Notes: generated by a model not told the origin, from the sequence alone. A stretch of DNA of 64,000 nucleotides from Martinezella tropici (GCF_003287875.1 NZ_QMKK01000061.1:1-64000), one strand, 5' to 3'; positions 27,167 through 36,320 are shown, numbered from the stretch's first letter. A program made the numbers and translations.

Positions 27167-28030
27167 TCAGGCGTTGAGCACCAGGATATTGCCAAGAAGG
27201 ATTGTCGCGCCACCAAAGGCAAGACGGGTATCGATGTGCAGGCCTTCGAAAATGACCGAGATCGTTATGGCCACAATCGGAACAACGGTCAGCGCATAGG
27301 CCGCCCGTGCAGGGCCGACCTTCTCGATGAGCGTGAAATACATGAGGAACGTAACGCAGGAGGCGACAATTGCGAGATAGGCGAGCTGCGCCAGATAGCC
27401 AGCGGTGACAGGTGTCGTAAGAGACGTGCCGACAACGACCGCCCAGGCGACCCCGAAACCGCATCCGCACAATGCGCCCCAACCCATGAGCACCGGGATC
27501 GGCAGGCCGCGCCGCTGGTTGCGTGCAGCAATCGCTGTCCCTGCACCCGTCGCCACCGCCGCGACGCCTGCCCAGACGAAGCCCGTCACGGTTTGCGGGT
27601 TGAGATGCAGCGCGAAGATCTGTGGGGCGGCGACGATGCCAAGACCCAGAAGACCACAAATTATGCCGATCGTCGCGCGGCGGCTTATCCGCAGATTCAG
27701 AAGCAATCGGCTGACGATGGCCGCGAACAGCGAGGAGCTCGATAGCACCAAAGCTGCAATCCCGCTGGGAATACCCTTCGTCGCCTTATAAAAGGCGATG
27801 AAGGCAAGTCCGAAAAACAACACGCCTTGCAACGCCACCCAAGGACGGTCGCTGCGGGCTATCGTGATCGGTCTGCCGGTGGCGATCGAAAATCCGAGCA
27901 TGCCTAACCCTACGAGAAACATGCGGATTGCGACCGACAATTCGGGAGCAGAAGCGCTTGCTTGGAGGGACGTCACAATGGCGCCAGAACCCCAGAAAAG
28001 TACGGTCGCGAGAAAGAGGGCTGCGGTCAT
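27167..28030 (-). CDS. EamA/DMT-superfamily transporter
   Basis: The 287-residue product has ten predicted transmembrane helices in two EamA repeats (about 5-130 and 145-280), with the usual early FWGSGAIVTS and GLAFIAFYKATKGIPSGIAALVLSSSSLF. It is an inner-membrane drug/metabolite exporter of unknown substrate. It is followed at its 3' side by the intergenic region before the methyltransferase cluster, on the same strand. Confidence 0.85.
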   Translation of the reverse strand: MTAALFLATVLFWGSGAIVTSLQASASAPELSVAIRMFLVGLGMLGFSIATGRPITIARSDRPWVALQGVLFFGLAFIAFYKATKGIPSGIAALVLSSSSLFAAIVSRLLLNLRISRRATIGIICGLLGLGIVAAPQIFALHLNPQTVTGFVWAGVAAVATGAGTAIAARNQRRGLPIPVLMGWGALCGCGFGVAWAVVVGTSLTTPVTAGYLAQLAYLAIVASCVTFLMYFTLIEKVGPARAAYALTVVPIVAITISVIFEGLHIDTRLAFGGATILLGNILVLNA

Positions 28031-28358
28031 CTCACATCCTTTGTAGCTGGAATCCAGGCAAGTGCCTGCTTTGGCGTGATGCGCATGGGATATGAGGCAT
28101 AATGTCGATCATTTACTTGTAAAATGCAACTAATAGAAATTCATATTCTCGGCGCCATCATAACCCTTGGCTCTCAAGCGCGGCGACATCGGGCGCGGAA
28201 GTTGAGCAACGTCGATGTCCCTGCAGAGCTCTCCCGTGGTGCAATATGGCTCGCACCGGTGCCGGTTCTCACCGCTATGACCGACGGGTGGAGCTCTCGG
28301 CGAGTTCAGGACCGGCGCCGAGGAGGAGACCCCTGGCAGGTCTGCCAGGAGATAGTTT
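28031..28358. other. Intergenic region, no gene seen
   Basis: These 328 nt lie between two minus-strand genes (EamA and GH13). The part next to EamA is AT-rich and likely holds its promoter. No gene or strong hairpin was recognised. Confidence 0.35.
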
Positions 28359-29690
28359 TCAGTTGCGCCTCGAAGCCGCGAGCACGGCCCATCCGTGCGA
28401 TGGCAGTCGGACCGACGTTGCGCGACCGGGAAAGGTCGTTCTCACCTCGGCAGCTCCGGCCAGCACATCGCCGCCACCCGGCGCAGAGAGAATGGCGTCG
28501 CCATCACTGAGATTGAGCGCCACGAGAAGGCTGTTGTCGTCCGCTTCCATGGCCCAGACGGCCTCCCGCTTTGTGAGGTGAATCTTGCGGCTTCTGGCTT
28601 TGAAAAGCCAGGGGTGACGACGGCGAAGGCCTATGAGCTGCTGATGAAGTCGGTAAGTCGACCAGCCGAACGGTGCCAAACCCTCCGGCGTCGAGGGAAA
28701 GGCAGGCCGGACCGCATCATCGCCGCCCGCCCGGTTTTCCTTGATACCTCGAAAGGCCTGCTCATCACCCGCGTAGATGGTTGGCGTACCGCCGATGGTC
28801 AGTAGGAGTGCCAAGGCGTGGGCAAGGTGCCGTTCGTCGGTCAGCCGGCTCGCCAGTCGTGTCACGTCATGGTTTCCAACGAAGGTGAGCGGCTGGAAAT
28901 GCTCGAGGAAACCGTTGTGCCGATCGAGCGCCCATTGCAGCTCGAACAGATTGCCGTCGTTGATCGCGCTCCAGATCGCTTTCCACAATTCGTACTGCGT
29001 CACGGCGTCGACGCCCGTGTCCGCCACGATCCCCTTGTAATCGCCATGAATGACCTCGCCGAATATGTAGGCGTCGGGATGGTTTCGGCGCACATCCGAT
29101 AGCACAGTCTTCCAGAACGGCCGAGGGACTGCATAGGCTGCATCGAGCCGCCATCCAGAGGCGCCCCGGTCCAGCCAGTGGTTCATCACGCGCGTCACAT
29201 AGGCGATGACATCCGGTGACTCATGATTGAGTGCGACCAGTGCGTGATGTCCTTCGAACGTCGCATAATCGGGCTCGCCTGCGCTGTCCGCGCCGCCGAG
29301 CCAGCGGAACCAGCCCGCTTCAACGGAAGTTGGGCCGCTCTCAAGAGCTGCCCGGAGAAGCGGAAAGTCCCTTCCGACATGGTTGAAGACACCATCGAGA
29401 ACGACCCGCAATCCGCATCGTTGCGCCTCGGTGATGAGCTGGTCGAAATCCCCGCCATCTCCCAGGCGAGGATCTATCCGAAAATGGTCTATCGTGTCGT
29501 AGCCGTGCGTCGATGAGGCAAAGATCGGTCCCAACAGGAGACCTGATGCCCCCAGCGCGACCGCATAATCGAGCCAATCCACGATGTGGGCGAGACGATG
29601 ACGAAGGCCGGTTTCCGCATGCTGCGCGGCCCCTACGAAACCGAGGGGATAGAGATGCCAGAAGACGGCATTATCGATCCAGCGAGTCAT
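28359..29690 (-). CDS. Glycoside hydrolase family 13 (alpha-amylase type) enzyme
   Basis: The 443-residue product has the GH13 barrel regions in order: VVLDGVFNHVG (region I), GWRLDAAYA with the nucleophile Asp (II), IFGEVIHGD with the acid Glu (III) and FVGNHDVTRLAS with the stabilising Asp (IV), then a short C-terminal beta domain. No signal peptide is seen, so it acts in the cytoplasm on alpha-glucans or oligosaccharides. The start at 29690 follows CGGGG; it overlaps the end of the MarR gene by 20 nt, so the pair forms an operon. Confidence 0.85.
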   Translation of the reverse strand: MTRWIDNAVFWHLYPLGFVGAAQHAETGLRHRLAHIVDWLDYAVALGASGLLLGPIFASSTHGYDTIDHFRIDPRLGDGGDFDQLITEAQRCGLRVVLDGVFNHVGRDFPLLRAALESGPTSVEAGWFRWLGGADSAGEPDYATFEGHHALVALNHESPDVIAYVTRVMNHWLDRGASGWRLDAAYAVPRPFWKTVLSDVRRNHPDAYIFGEVIHGDYKGIVADTGVDAVTQYELWKAIWSAINDGNLFELQWALDRHNGFLEHFQPLTFVGNHDVTRLASRLTDERHLAHALALLLTIGGTPTIYAGDEQAFRGIKENRAGGDDAVRPAFPSTPEGLAPFGWSTYRLHQQLIGLRRRHPWLFKARSRKIHLTKREAVWAMEADDNSLLVALNLSDGDAILSAPGGGDVLAGAAEVRTTFPGRATSVRLPSHGWAVLAASRRN

Positions 29691-30144
29691 GAAGCCCCGT
29701 ATCCCGTTTGCCATGGCCATCGAAGGCCAGCTTGAGCATGATGTCGGCGGCCGCGATCAAAGCCGTGCGCTCCTCTTCTGAAAGCGCTCCCAGCATTGCA
29801 TCGCGCAACCACGCCTGACGCGCGCGTAAATCGTCCGCGAACACGGTCTTGCCCTTCTCCGTCAGAGCGATGATCAACGCTCGCCGGTCGGTCGGGTCTC
29901 TCCGGCGTTCGATCAGCCCGTCGCGTTGGAGACCGGCAATGATCCGCGTCAGAGATTGAGGTTGAAGGCGCTCCTCGGCGGCCAGTTGCACGGCCGGCGT
30001 TGGTCCAAGGCGACCGAGCGTTCCAAGAAGACTGATCGCGGCCAGCGTCACCGCGCCTTCCGGGCGCTCCGAGCGCAAGCGCCGCCCGAGCGCGAGGACG
30101 GCACGGAGCAGGAAGAGAGCTTCTTGATCAAGATCTTTCGCCAT
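29671..30144 (-). CDS. MarR family transcriptional regulator
   Basis: The 157-residue product carries the MarR winged helix (LGPTPAVQLAAEERLQPQSLTRIIAGLQRDGLIERRRDPTDRR as the HTH and wing). It is a dimeric ligand-responsive repressor. A hyphenated palindrome lies right before its start and suggests autoregulation. It is co-transcribed with the GH13 gene and divergent from the DUF899 gene. Confidence 0.85.
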   Translation of the reverse strand: MAKDLDQEALFLLRAVLALGRRLRSERPEGAVTLAAISLLGTLGRLGPTPAVQLAAEERLQPQSLTRIIAGLQRDGLIERRRDPTDRRALIIALTEKGKTVFADDLRARQAWLRDAMLGALSEEERTALIAAADIMLKLAFDGHGKRDTGLHDSLDR

Positions 30145-30148
30145 ATGC

Positions 30149-30161
30149 TACGCATAGCGTA
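30149..30161. promoter_or_regulatory. Candidate MarR operator
   Basis: TACGC-ATA-GCGTA is a perfect inverted repeat with a 3-nt spacer, five bases upstream of the MarR start codon, in the gap shared with the divergent DUF899 gene. Position and symmetry fit an autoregulatory MarR site; binding is inferred. Confidence 0.5.
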
Positions 30162-30325
30162 TCAATTGGAGAAAGGCGAGTCCTCTCCTGCCGACGCCGG
30201 TTGTCCACCAAGCGAATCCCGGCAGAATTGTTACTCCCGGCCTCTCGCCATTCGGCGGTAATTCTTTCATGGCGACCGTTTGGATCACAGCTCCTAATGG
30301 CAACTCAGCGTGAAAGGAGAAGCTC

Positions 30326-31111
30326 ATGAACACCGACAATGAATTGACCAGAACCCTCCCGAATCATCCCTCCGTCGTTTCGGCCAGCGAATGGCGCGCG
30401 GCGCGGCAGGCGATGCTGATCAAGGAAAAGGCACATGTCAGGGCGCGTGATGCGCTTGCCGCCGAGCGCCGGAGGATGCCTTGGATGGCCGTCGAAAAGG
30501 ATTATGTGTTTGAAGGGCCCGACGGCAAAGCCAGCCTGCACGACCTTTTCGCAGGGCGCCGACAGCTGATCGTCTATCGCGCCTTCTTCGAGCCTGGGGT
30601 CTTCGGTTGGCCCGATCATGCCTGCCGCGGCTGCTCGCTTGGCGCGGACCAGGTTTCCAATCTGGTCCATCTAAACGCACGTGACACCACTCTCGTCTAC
30701 GCGTCTCGCGCATCACAAGAGGATATCAGGCGACTGAAGACGCGCATGGGGTGGGAACACATCCCCTGGTACACGATCACAGACGACTTCGATCGAGATT
30801 TCGGGGTCGACGAATGGCATGGTCACAATGTCTTCATTCACGACGGCGGCCAGATCTACCGTACCTATTTCACCGATAATCGCGGCGACGAGGCATTGGG
30901 CACCGTTTGGAGCTATCTCGATCTAACCCCGCTTGGGCGACAGGAAATCTGGGAGGATTCTCCGGCAGGTTATCCGCAGGAGCCTCCGTATAAATGGTGG
31001 AACTGGAATGATAACTACGAGACCGAGGTAACACCCAGTGCGCGATGGGCAGAGGTATCGGACGCAGGCGAGGCGGCATTCCGCAATGGGAAAGCCGAGC
31101 CGAAGCGATAA
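30326..31111 (+). CDS. DUF899 (thioredoxin-like) family protein
   Basis: The 261-residue product matches DUF899, a thioredoxin-fold family (RQLIVYRAFFEP near the strand that in thioredoxins precedes the active site, GCSLGADQVSNL, and DFGVDEWHGHNVFIHDGGQIYRTYF). Canonical CxxC is replaced by CRGCS in an altered context, so redox function is doubtful. It is often found beside MarR or ABM/GFA-like small genes. AAAGGAG precedes the ATG. Divergent from MarR-GH13. Confidence 0.82.
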   Translation: MNTDNELTRTLPNHPSVVSASEWRAARQAMLIKEKAHVRARDALAAERRRMPWMAVEKDYVFEGPDGKASLHDLFAGRRQLIVYRAFFEPGVFGWPDHACRGCSLGADQVSNLVHLNARDTTLVYASRASQEDIRRLKTRMGWEHIPWYTITDDFDRDFGVDEWHGHNVFIHDGGQIYRTYFTDNRGDEALGTVWSYLDLTPLGRQEIWEDSPAGYPQEPPYKWWNWNDNYETEVTPSARWAEVSDAGEAAFRNGKAEPKR

Positions 31112-31268
31112 GGGCGGCCATCCACGGTTCGAAGCAACCGGCACTATCAGGCATGGACGCATCGCGGTGTGTCCTGTCGGCCTGCGGACCCACATTCTAC
31201 GGCTGAGTTTTGTGCAGCGTCGATGTTGGCTCAGGCCGGTGCGACCCAACAGTCTCTGCGAACTTCGG

Positions 31269-31286
31269 CCACCGCTTAAGCGGTGG
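31269..31286. promoter_or_regulatory. Perfect 18-bp palindrome upstream of the GFA gene
   Basis: CCACCGCTTAAGCGGTGG is an exact 9+9 palindrome, 118 nt before the GFA start and 158 nt after the DUF899 stop. Such a site suits a dimeric regulator; no T-run follows, so it is not an obvious terminator. Confidence 0.5.
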
Positions 31287-31403
31287 TTGACGCGGAAGTT
31301 GTGGGCTGCAGGTCGAAAAGACGTGGCCGGTCCGTCCTTCCGCTGGACGATCAAACGACGAAAACCTAAAAGAGATCAAACCGCGTCATGACGGAGGAGA
31401 AAC

Positions 31404-31904
31404 ATGAAGCGCATCGAGATGGAGGTGAGTGGCGGCTGCCAGTGTGGTGCCGTGCGCTACCACGCAACCGCTATGCTCGACAATTCGCATCTCTGCCATT
31501 GCCGCATGTGCCAGAAAGCCTCGGGCAACATCTTTGCCGCGCTGGTCGCGGCGCCGGATGATGCGCTCACCTGGACACGCGGCAAACCGAGCGTCTGGAA
31601 GAGTTCGGAACTTGTCGAGCGCGGTTTTTGTGCCAATTGCGGCACGCCGCTGTTCTTCCACCACCTCGAAAACGGTCGCACCAATTTGATGATCGGTTCG
31701 CTTGACGATCCCAACGCCTTCGCGCCGCACGCCAATACCTGCACCGAGAACATGGTGACATGGTTCGATACGATCACAGGCATAGAAAATACCGGCGCGA
31801 CTGAGAATAACGGCGTCGATTGGGCCGCGGCGATCAAGGGAAGCAACAACCAGCACCCCGACCACGATACCGCCTCATGGGCGGTGAGGGCGCGCGACGG
31901 CTGA
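31404..31904 (+). CDS. GFA family zinc protein
   Basis: The 166-residue product has the GFA (glutathione-dependent formaldehyde-activating-like) zinc ligands: Cys12-x-Cys14, Cys31-x-Cys33-xx-Cys36 and Cys76-xx-Cys79 (GFCANCG). Members bind zinc and are annotated as aldehyde-glutathione handling enzymes, though most are uncharacterised. GGAGGAG sits before the ATG. The 18-bp palindrome upstream may regulate it. Confidence 0.85.
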   Translation: MKRIEMEVSGGCQCGAVRYHATAMLDNSHLCHCRMCQKASGNIFAALVAAPDDALTWTRGKPSVWKSSELVERGFCANCGTPLFFHHLENGRTNLMIGSLDDPNAFAPHANTCTENMVTWFDTITGIENTGATENNGVDWAAAIKGSNNQHPDHDTASWAVRARDG

Positions 31905-32166
31905 TCCCATTCCGGCGGTTGCCGGTGCGGCCCTGTCTCTCGCGGCTATTTCGAATAGTCATCATGCCCGAAACGGACGATAGCAACAGCCTACTGTCGA
32001 GATGGTGCATGCAGAGTGAATGAAGGTCTGCTCGCCCCTGTTGACCCGCGGCGGAACCGCTCCGCACGATCTGTTTCTCCAGTTCACAACCGCGCATTCT
32101 CATCCAAGATGGAACGCGGAACGGTCTAACTGCATTTAGATGGTTCCATTCATGGGGATGCGAGAC

Positions 32167-32488
32167 ATGCATGGCAAGGTGACACGACATCGACATGGCA
32201 GGATTGGTAATCGAAACCTCTTTATCCGCGAAGCCGGACCGGTAGATGCTCCAGCCCTGCTTCTGCCGCATGGTTATCCATGTTCGTCCTTTCAATTCCG
32301 TCGCCTCATGCCGGCTCGTCTGGGGGCCGCAGGACGGCTACATGCCGGCGGAATCGGCCCGCGCTTATCTTCGCGATGTGCCGGAGGCGGAACTGCATCT
32401 CATTGAGGATGCCGGTCACTGGCTGCTGGAAACACACTTCGATGACGCTCTGCCGCTCATCCGCGATCTCTCCCGAACGCTTCACTAA
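32167..32488 (+). pseudogene. Alpha/beta hydrolase with central deletion and frameshift
   Basis: The 5' part encodes the start of a haloalkane-dehalogenase/epoxide-hydrolase-like protein (RIGNRNLFIREAGPVDAPALLLPHGYP, the oxyanion motif). The 3' part, in another frame, encodes the end (VWGPQDGYMPAESARAYLRDVPEAELHLIEDAGHW, the acid strand and catalytic His). The middle with the nucleophile elbow is missing. About 180 residues appear to have been deleted, so it is inactive. The junction lies near 32310-32335. Confidence 0.78.
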
Positions 32489-32539
32489 AACCCCAACCTA
32501 TTGAGGAGTCACTGGCACGTCACCGAAAGGAGCCCAATC

Positions 32540-32866
32540 ATGGTTACGAAGCCGACCATTGCACGCATCTGGCGCGGCCGCACGCGTCGAGACATCGCCG
32601 ATATCTACGAGCCTTACATACGAGCTGAAGGCATTCCGCCACTTCAGAAGGTTGCACTCGGCGTTCAGCTCTTCCGCGAGGATCGTAAGGACGAGACTTG
32701 GTTCACCACCATCTCCTATTGGCACGACATCGAGGCGATGACCGCCTTCACCAAGGGCGAACCCACCAAGGTGCATCACCTCGACCGTGATGCCGAACTG
32801 CTGATGGAATTGCCTGAGCAAATCGAAATCCACCGCATCCTAGTCGACGACCAGAACCTGCGTTGA
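32540..32866 (+). CDS. Small ABM-like monooxygenase-fold protein
   Basis: The 108-residue product resembles antibiotic-biosynthesis-monooxygenase (dimeric alpha/beta barrel) proteins: an IARIWRGRT strand, DIADIYEPYIRAEGIP helix, central ETWFTTISYWHDIEAMTAF and a C-terminal HHLDRDAELLMELPE segment. Such proteins are oxygenases or heme/ligand binders of unclear role. The start at 32540 has a strong AAAGGAG; the ATG at 32501 does not. It sits between two pseudogenes. Confidence 0.75.
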   Translation: MVTKPTIARIWRGRTRRDIADIYEPYIRAEGIPPLQKVALGVQLFREDRKDETWFTTISYWHDIEAMTAFTKGEPTKVHHLDRDAELLMELPEQIEIHRILVDDQNLR

Positions 32867-32945
32867 TCGGCATGTCGCTGATCTGGGCCTGACGTCGCGC
32901 TATCGCACAAGAGGAAGCATCGCAAAAAGGCCGGGGGCTGAGCCC

Positions 32946-33496
32946 ATGTCCTTCCTGCATCGCATCGCTGGCGACATCGCGCTGGATCTCGCCAATACCG
33001 TGTCCTGGTGTGGTAGGGATCGCGAGATCGATCATCTGGCAAGCGCCGAGGACATTGTGGCGTGGGCAAAGGAAGGCGGTTTGGTTGCAGGCAGTTACGC
33101 CATAGATGCGAGCGAATGCGATATGTTGATCAACCGCACCCGTCGTTGCGCTCAGCGATAGGTGAGGCTGGCGCTGCGATTGCGCAGGGTAGGGAACCTC
33201 CCTCATCTGCCTTCGACATCATCCGCGATCTAGCTGCGGGCGCCCTGCAGTCCGCTACTGTCTCGGGAGTTCCCGCAATCCTCGAATTTGAGGGCATTGA
33301 TCAGATTGTCGGCACTATCGCCTGGGCCGCGTTGGATCTGCTTCGCGGCGACGAATTATCCCGGCTGAAGCAATGTCCGCCAGACGATTGCCAATGGTTG
33401 TTCATCGACCGCACGAAGAATCTTTCGCGTCGCTGGTGCGACATGGCTACCTGCGGCAATCGAGCCAAGAAGCACGCACATCGACATGGCGCCTGA
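32946..33496 (+). pseudogene. CGNR zinc-finger (ABATE domain) regulator, frameshifted
   Basis: The first frame gives the ABATE-domain start (IAGDIALDLANTV) and stops at 33159-33161. The second frame, shifted by -1, continues with AIGEAGAAIAQGREPP and ends in an intact CGNR finger (CPPDDCQWLFIDRTK...RRWCDMATCGNRAK). The two halves together make one normal-length protein of about 180 residues. A single-base loss near 33130-33155 explains it. Unless it is a sequencing error, the gene is inactive. Confidence 0.78.
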
Positions 33497-33902
33497 TGCT
33501 CAATTGACGACGGCACGCTGGCCACCGCACGGTCTTTCTTCTTCTCAACCGCTATAGCATGTTCTCAAGGTAGATATCCCGGCCGCAATCCGGCTCGGGA
33601 TCGCCGGGCTCCGGTCATGAGATGCCCTCCGCTTCTGATGTGGAACGCCGCAAATCCGGAATTGCCGGGACGGGATTGCTCGGATCGATGGTGGCGAACG
33701 CATAGAGATTGCCGGAGCAACTAAAGTCATCTCACAATCCACTCACAAGATTTTTATAAATTAGATTTGACTAAATCCGATCTCGCTATTTTCTTCCCGC
33801 CACCCGTACCTATCTCGCACTTGCGAAATGATCGCGCATTCCAACCCGCCGGGCATGGGTACGCCCCCTGCCTGCCGTCCGGCCCATCACAAGGACTCGA
33901 CA
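33497..33902. other. Intergenic region before carbonic anhydrase
   Basis: These 406 nt contain no convincing gene. A minus-strand stretch around 33620-33720 reads open without a start or known domain and may be debris. The last 150 nt are AT-rich (around 33740-33790) and suit a promoter for the carbonic anhydrase-SulP operon. Confidence 0.35.
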
Positions 33903-34592
33903 ATGGGTGATTTGCTCAAAGGAATCTCCAGCTTTCGCGGTGCCGTGTTTCCCGATCATCAGGCACTTTACCGCCGGCTGGCGGAAGAAGGGCAGCAGCC
34001 GCACGCGCTGATGATTTCCTGCGCCGACAGCAGGGTGATGCCCGAAACGATCACGCAATCAGGCCCCGGCGAACTCTTCGTCTGCCGCAATGCCGGAAAC
34101 ATTGTTCCGCCGTTTTCCACGGCGAATGGCGGTGTATCGTCGGCGATCGAATATGCCGTCGTGGCGCTCGGCGTTCGTGACATCATCGTTTGCGGGCATT
34201 CCGATTGCGGTGCGATGAAAGGGCTCTGCCATCCCGATCTTCTGAAGCCGATGCCGAATGTCGCTGCCTGGCTGAAACACAGTCATGCGGCCCATTCGAT
34301 TGTTTGCGAAGCCTATCCCGCCGATCTGCCCGAGCGCCAAAGGGTTCGCGCCATCGCCATGGAAAATGTCGTCGTCCAGCTGGACCATCTGCGCACCCAT
34401 CCTTCCGTCGCCGCCAAGCTGGCGACCAGTGACATCACTTTGCATGGCTGGTTCTTCGATATCGAGACAGGAGAGGTGCTTGTTTATGACGGTGGGGCGG
34501 CTCGCTTCACGGAAATCCTCGAGGACAGGCCCTTGCCTGTCGCTGTCACCGGGCGCGGTCGTCCGCATGTGATCCCTCAAGCCGCGGAGTAG
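33903..34592 (+). CDS. Beta-carbonic anhydrase
   Basis: The 229-residue product has all zinc ligands and catalytic residues of a beta-carbonic anhydrase: Cys40 and the Asp42/Arg44 dyad in SCADSR, then His99 and Cys102 in CGHSDCGA. It interconverts CO2 and bicarbonate in the cytoplasm. The start at 33903 has AAGGA upstream; earlier in-frame ATG at 33828 is unlikely. It is 4 nt from a SulP transporter, so the pair probably handles bicarbonate or another anion. Confidence 0.9.
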   Translation: MGDLLKGISSFRGAVFPDHQALYRRLAEEGQQPHALMISCADSRVMPETITQSGPGELFVCRNAGNIVPPFSTANGGVSSAIEYAVVALGVRDIIVCGHSDCGAMKGLCHPDLLKPMPNVAAWLKHSHAAHSIVCEAYPADLPERQRVRAIAMENVVVQLDHLRTHPSVAAKLATSDITLHGWFFDIETGEVLVYDGGAARFTEILEDRPLPVAVTGRGRPHVIPQAAE

Positions 34593-34596
34593 GCCG

Positions 34597-36123
34597 ATGA
34601 TGTCAAGCTCTGCTCTTTCGCGCGACTTCGCGTCGTCGCTCGTCGTATTCTTGGTCGCCATACCACTTTGCCTCGGGATTGCGGTGGCGTCAGGAGTTCC
34701 GGTGGCGATGGGCCTCATTTCAGGCATTGTCGGCGGCATCGTCGTCGGCCTTTTGGCCGGATCTCCACTTCAGGTGTCAGGGCCGGCGGCCGGTCTGGCC
34801 GTGATCGTCTTCAGCTTCGTCGAGCAATATGGCGTTGCCATGCTAGGGCCGGTTCTCATCGTGGCGGGATTGTTGCAGGTCCTTGCCGGCTTCCTGAAGA
34901 TCGGATCGTGGTTTCGGGCCATTTCGCCTGCGGTGGTCCACGGCATGCTCGCCGGGATCGGCATCCTTATCATTCTCGGACAAGTCCATGTGCTGATGGG
35001 GGCGAGACCTGCTGCCGGAGGCATCGAGAACGTCACCGCCATGGAGCAGACCCTCGGTCGCGTATGGGGTGCGGGATTGACCCGGGAATCGGTGGCTCTC
35101 CTCGTGGGATTGATCTCTTTGCTGGCCACAATCGCATGGGAGAAGTTCAGGCCGAAGCCATTGACGCTGGTACCCGGCGCTCTGGTGGGGGTTGCGGTTG
35201 GCACGATATTGACGGCCGGGATGCAGCTGCCGATCGCCCGGGTGGAGGTGCCGTCCTCTCTCATCGAAAGCATTTCGCTGCCGACGCTCGAGAGTTTTGC
35301 TAGGATGATCGAGCCCGGTATCATCGTGGCGACGCTGGTCATCGCGGTGATCGCCAGTGCGGAAACGCTGCTGTCATCCGCGGCCGTCGATCGCATGCAT
35401 GATGGCGTGCGGACCCGCTTCAACAAGGAGCTGTTCGCGCAAGGCATCGGCAACGGACTTTGCGGCCTGCTTGGTGCGTTGCCGATCACGGGCGTCATCG
35501 TCAGATCCTCCGCCAACATTCAGGCAGGCGCGCGCACCCGGGCATCGGCCATTCTGCACGGCGTCTGGATTCTCGGGCTCGTGGCGTTTCTGCCGCAGCT
35601 GCTCGTAATGGTGCCGCTGACGGCGCTTGCCGCCGTTCTGCTGGTGACGGGATGGCGGTTGATCAGCCTTCATCACGTCCGCCATCTCTTCGAGCACCAC
35701 GGTTGGGTTCCCGTGGGGATCTGGACCGCGACGGTGGCGATGGTGGTGCTCCAGGACCTGCTCGTCGGCGTGGCGCTTGGCCTGGCTCTGTCCATACTGG
35801 AGATCTTTCCATATCTTCGTCGCAAGCTTGCGATCGACAGGTTGGAAGATGAGGAAACCATTCATCTCGATCTCGCCGGCGTGGCGACCTGCAGAGACGT
35901 TCCCACGTTGCTCAATATGCTGGAAGCGCTTCCCGAGGGACGCAAGATCAGGATTGCGGGCACTCGCCTGCATTATCTTGACCATACGAGTGCCGAAACC
36001 CTGCGCGAGTGGGTGAAACGCCAGAAGAAATCGGGACGCCTGATCGAAATCCAGCATCCACCGGCCGGGCGCCATCCTCGGCTGAAGCCGATTTTTGAAC
36101 GGCTTTCGGAGGAGGTAGCCTAA
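34597..36123 (+). CDS. SulP family anion transporter
   Basis: The 508-residue product has ten or more transmembrane helices with the SulP opening (FLVAIPLCLGIAVASGVPVAMGLISGIVGG, AGSPLQVSGPAAG) and a C-terminal cytoplasmic STAS-like domain (IHLDLAGVATCRDVPTLL...). Bacterial SulP proteins carry sulfate, bicarbonate or dicarboxylates. Being paired with carbonic anhydrase makes bicarbonate the leading candidate, by analogy with known CA-SulP gene pairs. GGAGTAGG precedes the start. Confidence 0.87.
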   Translation: MMSSSALSRDFASSLVVFLVAIPLCLGIAVASGVPVAMGLISGIVGGIVVGLLAGSPLQVSGPAAGLAVIVFSFVEQYGVAMLGPVLIVAGLLQVLAGFLKIGSWFRAISPAVVHGMLAGIGILIILGQVHVLMGARPAAGGIENVTAMEQTLGRVWGAGLTRESVALLVGLISLLATIAWEKFRPKPLTLVPGALVGVAVGTILTAGMQLPIARVEVPSSLIESISLPTLESFARMIEPGIIVATLVIAVIASAETLLSSAAVDRMHDGVRTRFNKELFAQGIGNGLCGLLGALPITGVIVRSSANIQAGARTRASAILHGVWILGLVAFLPQLLVMVPLTALAAVLLVTGWRLISLHHVRHLFEHHGWVPVGIWTATVAMVVLQDLLVGVALGLALSILEIFPYLRRKLAIDRLEDEETIHLDLAGVATCRDVPTLLNMLEALPEGRKIRIAGTRLHYLDHTSAETLREWVKRQKKSGRLIEIQHPPAGRHPRLKPIFERLSEEVA

Positions 36124-36133
36124 CCTCAGCCAC

Positions 36134-36183
36134 GCTCCAACCGCTGGAGCGGCTCAGCTTTTCACGGAACCTCTGAGCCGCTC
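36134..36183. repeat. Intergenic hairpin repeat, copy 1 (bidirectional terminator)
   Basis: An 11-bp perfect stem (GAGCGGCTCAG / CTGAGCCGCTC, 36147-36157 with 36173-36183) has a 15-nt loop containing CTTTTCACGG. A second small hairpin GCTCCA/TGGAGC (36134-36150) overlaps its left arm. It lies between the convergent SulP and oxidoreductase genes. A near-identical stem and loop recurs at 51644, so it is a dispersed mosaic repeat, resembling rhizobial RIME-type elements as I recall them. Confidence 0.7.
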
Positions 36184-36320
36184 TATCCTTTTGTCTGCTC
36201 GCAATTCCGGACGGAAAACTACCGCGCATTTTCCTGGAAACGCTCTTGGTGTGCAGTCCCGGTCACAGCGAATAGAACCATCACGATACATCCAAGGTTC
36301 GCCGGACCCTCTGGGTCCGC

